A stretch of DNA of 64,000 bases, taken from NCBI RefSeq assembly GCF_014636775.1, contig NZ_BMEQ01000001.1, positions 186,001 to 250,000 on the forward strand, written 5' to 3'. The notes beneath the pieces were generated by a model. That model ran no database searches, had not been told where the DNA came from, and saw only the letters and a list, made by a program, of their open reading frames with translations. Origin of the DNA: Kocuria dechangensis (GTDB taxonomy: Bacteria; Actinomycetota; Actinomycetes; Actinomycetales; Micrococcaceae). Positions within the stretch are counted from its first letter, which is position 1; the number at the start of each line of letters is the position of its first letter. Shown here piece after piece: positions 58,158-64,000 of the stretch. A program made the position numbers and the translations under genes.

Positions 58158-59942
58158 TCACGGAGATTCCTCGTGCAGCTCCCGCCGCAGGACGTCCAGG
58201 AGGGCCTCGTTGGGCTCGTCCGGTGCCCCGCCCTCGTCCACGAAGATGCCCATGTCGGGGTCGTGGTACTCCCAGTAGCCGAAGCTGAGATCGTGCTCCG
58301 CGAGCAGGCCCAGCACGTCGCCGACCCAGCGGTCACCGCCCTTGCCTGGCATCTCGAAGGTCTGGCGGACGGCACCGAACTCCATGACGGACATGGGGAC
58401 GCCGTGCTCGGCCCCGAACCGGAGGTGCCGGCTCATCGCGTGCTCGAGGTAGTCCTTGTCCCGAGCCAGGAAGCCTCCACCGGGAGCGCCGGGGACCTCC
58501 GTGTACACCTCGAGCTCCAGCCGGACACGGGACCGGTCCCCGTCGGTGAGGACCACGTCGTCCCCGCGCATGTACCCCTGGACGCGATACCGGTTGCCCG
58601 GCACCACCCTGAACAGGTGCTGGCTGTTGTTCCACCCCGCGCCGGACCGCACGCTGCCCCCGACGGACAGGCTGCCGTCGTCCTGACGCCCCGACGGCTC
58701 CCGCTCCAGCCGCACGGACGGATCGGCGCCGTCGTCGTCTCCCCAGCCGTACCAGGAGCCCGTGCTGCTCCGGTCCATCGGGTCGTCCAGCACCTCACGG
58801 AGCACGGTGCCGTCGGGTCCGTACTCGGTGACGGTGACGCCGTCGACACGGGCGGTGCCGTCCATGCCCCCCTCGACGACGAACTGCGGCAGGGCCGCCA
58901 CCGCGGAGGGGTCCTCGACGGTGACCACGCCGCTGTCGTAGCGGGTCCAGCCGGACGTGCCCTCCGGGAGCGAGGAGGTGGCGACGACGTCCGCCTCCGA
59001 CACCTCGGGCGGGGCGGTGGCGACGAGGCGGTCGGGATCCGGGTACGTGCCGCCGTCGCGCGCCGGGTCGACCCAGGGGGCGTACTGGTGCGTGTACGGG
59101 TAGGGCTCGTAGAAGTGGAAGTCGTACATGACGTTCTCGTCGTCGACCAGGAAGTGCCGCTCCTGCCCCTCCGGGTCGAACCGGCCCTCGACCCCGTAGA
59201 CACCGCCCACCACCAGGAGATGGTTGTCGTCCACGGCCCGGATGGTGTCCACGAGCTCCTGGGCCAGGCTCCGCCACTGCTCCCCGTCCGAGTCGGTCGT
59301 CACCGGCTCGTTCAGCAGGTCGTAGGCGGCCACCGAGGGTTCGTCGTGGTACCTGCTCGCGACCTCCCGCCAGAACTCCACGGTCCGGGCCCTGACGGCC
59401 GGGTCCGACCACATCTCGAACGTGGTGGCCGCGCTGCCGGGGTCCAGCCAGCGGCCGCCGACGGGGACGTGCAGGTCGAGCACGAGCCGGACGCCGGCTT
59501 CCCGTGCCCAGGCGACATTGCGGTCCAGCCACGTCCAGAAGGCCTCCTCGTCCTGCGCGAGCCACTCTCCCCTGAGGACGAAGCGGACGCTGTTGAAGCC
59601 CATGTCCTCCACCTGCGCGTAGTCGCGCGCGGAGGGGTGCGCCGACGACAGGAGGTCGGTGATCCGGGTTTCTGCGTCGTACCTGTTGGTGAAGTTGACC
59701 GCCCGGAGCCGGGTCGGCTCGCCGTCGACCACCAGCCCGCGCCCGGCAGCGCTGACGAAGCCCTGGGACTCGTCGCCTTCCCGTTCGCCGTCCGGGACCG
59801 CCCCGCACCCGGACAGGACGGCGAGGAGGACCGCGGGCAGCGCCAGCCGTGCCGCGGTGCGCAGGGTGCTCCGGGGCTCACGACGGCGTCCGGGCCGGGG
59901 CGCCGGCGGCAGCGCTTCCTCCGGGGCGGCCGCGCCGGGCAT
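58158..59942 (-). CDS. GH5-like glycoside hydrolase lipoprotein with inserted beta domain
   Basis: A 594-residue exported protein. LAVLSGC forms a lipobox with the lipidated Cys at 46. The TIM-barrel catalytic domain has the GH5-type acid/base Glu212 in YDLLNEP and the probable nucleophile Glu521 in SVMEFG. Between them, about residues 318-485 form an insertion that looks like a carbohydrate-binding beta sandwich (GWTRYDSGVVTVED, NNSQHLFRVVPGNRYRVQGYMRGD). The substrate is a beta-glycan, not determinable further. The ATG at 59942 has a poor ribosome site. It follows the DUF2505 gene by 26 nt on the same strand. Confidence 0.82.
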   Translation of the reverse strand: MPGAAAPEEALPPAPRPGRRREPRSTLRTAARLALPAVLLAVLSGCGAVPDGEREGDESQGFVSAAGRGLVVDGEPTRLRAVNFTNRYDAETRITDLLSSAHPSARDYAQVEDMGFNSVRFVLRGEWLAQDEEAFWTWLDRNVAWAREAGVRLVLDLHVPVGGRWLDPGSAATTFEMWSDPAVRARTVEFWREVASRYHDEPSVAAYDLLNEPVTTDSDGEQWRSLAQELVDTIRAVDDNHLLVVGGVYGVEGRFDPEGQERHFLVDDENVMYDFHFYEPYPYTHQYAPWVDPARDGGTYPDPDRLVATAPPEVSEADVVATSSLPEGTSGWTRYDSGVVTVEDPSAVAALPQFVVEGGMDGTARVDGVTVTEYGPDGTVLREVLDDPMDRSSTGSWYGWGDDDGADPSVRLEREPSGRQDDGSLSVGGSVRSGAGWNNSQHLFRVVPGNRYRVQGYMRGDDVVLTDGDRSRVRLELEVYTEVPGAPGGGFLARDKDYLEHAMSRHLRFGAEHGVPMSVMEFGAVRQTFEMPGKGGDRWVGDVLGLLAEHDLSFGYWEYHDPDMGIFVDEGGAPDEPNEALLDVLRRELHEESP

Positions 59943-59968
59943 CCCGCCCGGGCGGCCGGCGCGTGGCC

Positions 59969-60466
59969 TCAGCCGCGGGCCAGCCAGGCGCTCGCCTCCC
60001 GCGACTGCAGGGACAGGGCCTTGCCGATGAACGGCTCCGCGGCCGCGGCGATCTTCTTGCCGACGAACGGGATGTTGGCCTCCACGACGCAGTCGACGTG
60101 GACCTCGGTGTGCTCGCCCTGGGGCGTGAGGGTCTGGGTGGCGGTGCCCGAGACCGGCAGGGCGGCGACCTTGATCTCGGTGCTGACGATCCGCAGGCCG
60201 TCGGCGTCCGGGGTGGAGTAGGAGTCCACCTGGGTCAGCCGCACGGAGCTGCCCACGAACTTGCGGGCCATCTCCGGCAGCCGGTCCGCGCTCATGGCCC
60301 GGACGGTGGTGACCTTGAAGTCGGCGGTGACGTCGCCGTCGACGTCCACGGACTCGAGGGTCGCCCCGGCCCGGTGGGCCACGTGGCGGATGAACTCCTC
60401 GTCGGTGAAGGTCACGACGACCTGCTGGACGGGGGCGGTGACGACGGTGGACGCGGTGACGGCCAT
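59969..60466 (-). CDS. DUF2505 family protein (START-like fold)
   Basis: A 165-residue soluble protein of the actinobacterial DUF2505 family, related to SRPBCC/START-like ligand-binding folds. It shows TFTDEEFIRHVAHRAG at the start, then repeated amphipathic strands (DVTADFKVTTVRAM, GLRIVSTEIKVAALPVSGTATQTL) and IPFVGKKIAAAAEPFIGKAL near the end. The ligand is unknown. GAGGAG lies five nt before the ATG. It is divergent from mfd and upstream of the GH5 lipoprotein in a probable operon. Confidence 0.85.
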   Translation of the reverse strand: MAVTASTVVTAPVQQVVVTFTDEEFIRHVAHRAGATLESVDVDGDVTADFKVTTVRAMSADRLPEMARKFVGSSVRLTQVDSYSTPDADGLRIVSTEIKVAALPVSGTATQTLTPQGEHTEVHVDCVVEANIPFVGKKIAAAAEPFIGKALSLQSREASAWLARG

Positions 60467-60584
60467 GGGGGCTCCTCGGTCGGGGCGGACGGTTCCCTCC
60501 ATGGTAGAGGTGCCCCGGCAAGGAGGCGGGCCGGGAGGATCCCGGAAGGGGAAGCGCGGCGGGGGACCTGTCGGGGCCCGGGAG

Positions 60585-60590
60585 TAAGCT
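60585..60590 (+). promoter_or_regulatory. candidate -10 (TAAGCT) for mfd
   Basis: TAAGCT lies 63 nt before the mfd start in the divergent gap. Confidence 0.35.
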
Positions 60591-60653
60591 GGGGCGCGCG
60601 ATCGTTGAGCACAACGGCCCCACTCGTCCCGCGCCCCAGGAGACTGCTCACCC

Positions 60654-63600
60654 ATGACCTTGTCCGGACTGCTCGCCGCCCTCGGGGCGGAGCGCTCCTT
60701 CGCGAACATCCGCACCCAGGCCGCCCTCCCGCCGGGGGAGCGCAGCGCCGAGACGGTGATCAGCGCCCCGGACGGCATGCGCGCCGTGCTCACCGCCCAG
60801 CTGCGGGCCGCGCTCGACGAGGCGCCCGGCGCGCCGCGGCCCGCCCCCGTGGTGCTGGCCGTGACGGCCACGGGCCGCGAGTCGGAGGACCTGGCCGCCG
60901 CGCTGGGCGCGTACCTGCCGACGGCGGAGGTCGCCGAGTTCCCGGCCTGGGAGACCCTGCCCCACGAGCGGCTCTCGCCGCGCTCGGACACCGTGGGCCG
61001 CCGGCTCGAGGTCCTGCGCCGGCTCGCGCACCCGCAGGACGGGCACCCGCTGCGGGTGCTGACCGCCCCGGTACGCTCCGTGCTGCAGCCCGTCGTCGAG
61101 GGCCTGGGGGAGATGGCCCCCGTGCGCTTCGCCCGCGGCGAGGAGCTGGACTTCGAGGCCGCCGTCACCGCGCTCGCCGAGGCCGCCTACTCCCGGGTGG
61201 ACATGGTCACGCGGCGGGGCGAGTTCGCGGTGCGCGGCGGGATCATCGACGTGTTCTCGCCCGTCGAGGACCACCCCGTGCGCATCGAGTTCTTCGGGGA
61301 CGAGGTCGACGAGCTGCGCTGGTTCGCCGTCGCCGACCAGCGGACGCTGAGCACCGGGGAGCACCCGGACGCGCTGGTGGCCCCGCCGTGCCGCGAGGTG
61401 CTCATCACCCCCGCGGTGATGTCCCGCGCCGCCAGGCTGAAGAACACCCTGCCCGGGGCCGAGTCGATGCTCGAGCGGATCGCCGGCGGCATCTACGTGG
61501 AGGGCATGGAGTCCCTCGCGCCGCTGCTGGTGGACGGCATGGTGCCCCTGCTCTCGCTGCTGCCGGCCGGGTCGGTGGTCGTGGTCATGGAGCCGGAGAA
61601 GGTCCGCGCCCGCGCGCACGACCTCGTGGCCACCAACGAGGAGTTCCTGCTGGCGGCCTGGGACTCCGCCTCCGACGGGCAGGCCGCGCCCCTGGACATC
61701 ACCGCCGCCGAGGGCGCGGGGGACGGCGAGGGCCGCACCCTGGCCTCGGGGTCCTTCCAGACCCTCGCCGAGGCCCGGGCCACAGCCCTGGCCGCCGACG
61801 TCGCCTGGTGGTCCGTGACCGCGCTGAACCTGGGCGCCGCCGCGGCCCGGGACGTCGACGCGGACACCCCGGAGGACGAGATCGCGCTGCTCGACTCCGA
61901 GGCCGACACGCTCACGGTCGCCGCGCGGGAGCTCCGCAGCTTCGCCGGGGACGTCGAGCAGATGCTCGAGTTCCTCGCCGGCCGCGTGGCGGACGGCTGG
62001 CGGCTCGTGGCCGTGACCGAGGGCCCCGGCCCCCTGGCCCGGCTCGCGGAGCTGCTGCACGACGCCGGGATCCCGGCCGCCCGCCGCGACTCCCTGGACG
62101 CCGAGCCGCAGCCGGGGGTCGTGGAGCTGACCACGGCCGTGGCCGGCCGGGGCTTCGCCCTCGACGGGCCGCGGATCGCGCTGCTCACCGAGGCGGACCT
62201 GCTCGGGAGGGCGAGCCCCTACAGCACCAAGGACATGCGCAGGCTGCCGGTGCGGCGCAAGCGCAACGCCGTGGACCCGCTCTCGCTGAGCAAGGGCGAC
62301 TTCGTGGTGCACGAGCAGCACGGCATCGGCCAGTTCGTGGAGCTCATCCAGCGGCCCATCGCCGGCGCCCTGACCAAGCCGGGCCAGCCCAAGCCCGTAC
62401 GCGAGTACCTGGTCCTCGAGTACGCGCCGTCGAAGCGCAACGGCCCCCGGGACCGCCTCTTCGTGCCCACCGACCAGCTCGACCAGGTCACCACGTACGT
62501 GGGCGGTGAGGCGCCGACCCTGTCCAAGATGGGCGGGGCGGACTGGTCCAAGACCAAGCGCGCCGCCAAGAAGGCCGTCAAGGACATCGCCAACGAGCTG
62601 ATCCGCCTCTACTCGGCGCGCATAGCCTCGCGCGGGCACGCCTTCGGCCCCGACACCCCGTGGCAGCGCGAGCTCGAGGAGGCGTTCCCCTACATCGAGA
62701 CCCCCGACCAGCTGACCACCATCACCGAGGTCAAGCAGGACATGGAGCGGGAGGTCCCCATGGACCGTCTCGTCTCCGGGGACGTCGGCTACGGCAAGAC
62801 CGAGGTCGCGGTGCGCGCGGCGTTCAAGGCCGTGCAGGACGGCAAGCAGGTCGCGGTCCTCGTGCCCACCACCCTGCTCGCCCAGCAGCACGGGGAGACG
62901 TTCACCGAGCGCTTCTCCGGCTTCCCGGTGCACCTGGCCACCCTCTCCCGGTTCCAGACCGCGAAGGAGACGAAGGCGACCCTGGCCGGCCTGAAGGACG
63001 GGTCGATCGACGTGGTCATCGGCACCCACCGGCTGCTGTCCAAGGAGGTCGAGTTCAAGGACCTGGGCCTCGTGGTGATCGACGAGGAGCAGCGCTTCGG
63101 CGTGGAGCACAAGGAGAAGCTCAAGGCGATGCGCACCAACGTGGACGTCCTGGCGATGTCCGCGACGCCCATCCCGCGCACCCTGGAGATGTCCCTGACC
63201 GGCATCCGCGAGACCTCCACCCTGGCCACCCCGCCGGAGGAGCGCCACCCCGTGCTCACCTACGTGGGCGCGTACACCGACAAGCAGGTCTCCGCCGCGG
63301 TCCGGCGCGAGCTCATGCGGGAGGGCCAGGTCTTCTACATCCACAACCGCGTCTCCTCGATCGAGCGCAAGGCCAAGGAGCTCGCCGAGCTGGTGCCCGA
63401 GGCGCGGATCGCCGTGGCGCACGGCCAGATGTCCGAGTCCCGGCTCGAGCAGATCATCGTGGACTTCTGGGAGAAGAAGTTCGACGTCCTGGTGTGCACC
63501 ACGATCGTGGAGACCGGCCTGGACATCGCCAACGCCAACACGCTGATCGTGGACGGCGCGGACCGCTACGGGCTCTCCCAGCTGCACCAGCTGCGCGGGC

Positions 63601-64000
63601 GGGTGGGCCGCGGCCGGGAGCGGGCCTACGCCTACTTCCTCTACCCCGCCGAGAAGCCGCTGTCCGAGACCGCGCTGGAGCGGCTCAAGGCCGTGGCCGC
63701 GCACAACGAGCTCGGCGCCGGCATGCAGCTGGCCATGAAGGACCTCGAGATCCGCGGCGCGGGCAACCTCCTGGGCGGCGAGCAGTCCGGGCACATCGCC
63801 GGGGTGGGCTTCGACATGTACCTGCGGCTCGTGGGCGAGGCCGTCGCCGAGTACCGCGGCGAGGAGGAGGACAAGCCCACCGAGATGAAGATCGAGCTGC
63901 CGGTCAACGCGTACCTGCCGCACGACTACGTCCCCGGCGAGCGGCTGCGCCTGGAGGCGTACCGCAACCTCGCCAACGCCACCACGGACGAGGCCATCCA
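60654..64000 (+). CDS. mfd: transcription-repair coupling factor Mfd, 3-prime truncated by the window
   Basis: At least 1115 residues, open to the end of the window; the family is about 1200, so some 85 residues are missing. Mfd displaces RNA polymerase stalled at lesions and recruits UvrA. The N-terminal UvrB-homology module covers about 20-350 (EFPAWETLPHERLSP, RVDMVTRRGEFAVRGGIIDVF). The RNA-polymerase-binding domain begins near 530 (GDFVVHEQHGIGQF). The RecG-like motor has Walker A SGDVGYGKTEVA near 709, VVIDEEQRFGV near 810 and RGRVGRGRERAYAYF near 985. AGGAG precedes the ATG at 60654. Confidence 0.96.
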   Translation, partial: MTLSGLLAALGAERSFANIRTQAALPPGERSAETVISAPDGMRAVLTAQLRAALDEAPGAPRPAPVVLAVTATGRESEDLAAALGAYLPTAEVAEFPAWETLPHERLSPRSDTVGRRLEVLRRLAHPQDGHPLRVLTAPVRSVLQPVVEGLGEMAPVRFARGEELDFEAAVTALAEAAYSRVDMVTRRGEFAVRGGIIDVFSPVEDHPVRIEFFGDEVDELRWFAVADQRTLSTGEHPDALVAPPCREVLITPAVMSRAARLKNTLPGAESMLERIAGGIYVEGMESLAPLLVDGMVPLLSLLPAGSVVVVMEPEKVRARAHDLVATNEEFLLAAWDSASDGQAAPLDITAAEGAGDGEGRTLASGSFQTLAEARATALAADVAWWSVTALNLGAAAARDVDADTPEDEIALLDSEADTLTVAARELRSFAGDVEQMLEFLAGRVADGWRLVAVTEGPGPLARLAELLHDAGIPAARRDSLDAEPQPGVVELTTAVAGRGFALDGPRIALLTEADLLGRASPYSTKDMRRLPVRRKRNAVDPLSLSKGDFVVHEQHGIGQFVELIQRPIAGALTKPGQPKPVREYLVLEYAPSKRNGPRDRLFVPTDQLDQVTTYVGGEAPTLSKMGGADWSKTKRAAKKAVKDIANELIRLYSARIASRGHAFGPDTPWQRELEEAFPYIETPDQLTTITEVKQDMEREVPMDRLVSGDVGYGKTEVAVRAAFKAVQDGKQVAVLVPTTLLAQQHGETFTERFSGFPVHLATLSRFQTAKETKATLAGLKDGSIDVVIGTHRLLSKEVEFKDLGLVVIDEEQRFGVEHKEKLKAMRTNVDVLAMSATPIPRTLEMSLTGIRETSTLATPPEERHPVLTYVGAYTDKQVSAAVRRELMREGQVFYIHNRVSSIERKAKELAELVPEARIAVAHGQMSESRLEQIIVDFWEKKFDVLVCTTIVETGLDIANANTLIVDGADRYGLSQLHQLRGRVGRGRERAYAYFLYPAEKPLSETALERLKAVAAHNELGAGMQLAMKDLEIRGAGNLLGGEQSGHIAGVGFDMYLRLVGEAVAEYRGEEEDKPTEMKIELPVNAYLPHDYVPGERLRLEAYRNLANATTDEAI

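Overview
The window is chromosomal DNA of a very high-GC actinobacterium. The best fit is the Micrococcaceae, probably a Kocuria-like organism (inference). The grounds are strong G/C bias at third codon positions, frequent GTG starts, actinobacterial marker families (mycothiol conjugate amidase, WhiB, DUF3499, DUF4307, DUF4245, TIGR03089, DUF2505), a Pmt-type mannosyltransferase and FemABX-like cell-wall enzymes. No phage, insertion sequence, integrase, rRNA or CRISPR array was found. There is one tRNA gene, tRNA-Gln(TTG).

The gene order, from memory of the Mycobacterium tuberculosis map, joins several blocks that are conserved there. Block 1 (about 2.9-17.3 kb) is greA, DUF4307, mca, a small membrane protein, a DUF255 thioredoxin-fold protein, hemolysin III, a cis-prenyltransferase, phoH, then fumC, a carbonic anhydrase, DUF4245 and glpX; it resembles Rv1080c-Rv1100. 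Block 2 (about 17.5-27 kb) is two FemABX-like genes, an LCP transferase, purE-purK, gtrA, TIGR03089, whiB2-like, DUF3499 and trm112; it resembles the Rv3258-Rv3277 neighbourhood. Block 3 (about 28-39.9 kb) is pmt/rsmI, the moxR-DUF58-transglutaminase operon, tatD, ksgA and ispE, like Rv1002c-Rv1011. Block 4 (about 48.9-64 kb) is tRNA-Gln, glmU, prs, rplY, pth and mfd, like Rv1014c-Rv1020. Between the blocks lie accessory genes: an AbiEi/DUF559 protein, a polymer-forming-type membrane protein, a ScyD-like propeller, a small alarmone synthetase, an ABC-F/phosphotransferase pair, two secreted SLH-anchored proteins (CAP and GH25), nhaA and a GH5 lipoprotein.

Much of the content concerns the cell envelope: prenyl phosphate synthesis, LCP ligase, FemABX bridge enzymes, GlmU and IspE precursors, Pmt, and SLH-anchored lysozyme. 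The rest is central metabolism (ilvA, fumC, glpX, purE/K, prs) and information processing (greA, rsmI, ksgA, pth, mfd, ABC-F, rplY).

Three points stand out. First, an apparently undescribed repeat family occurs at three intergenic places: a CGAGTCCCC...GGGGACTCG palindrome of about 70 bp accompanied by 31-nt tandem units. Two copies flank the AbiEi/DUF559 gene, and the arms show compensatory change. Second, at least ten genes have a TANNNT hexamer 6-8 nt before the start codon, the signature of leaderless transcription, and this changes some start calls. Third, the transglutaminase-like protein has Ser where the catalytic Cys is expected. Many convergent gene pairs are separated by long, perfect hairpins.
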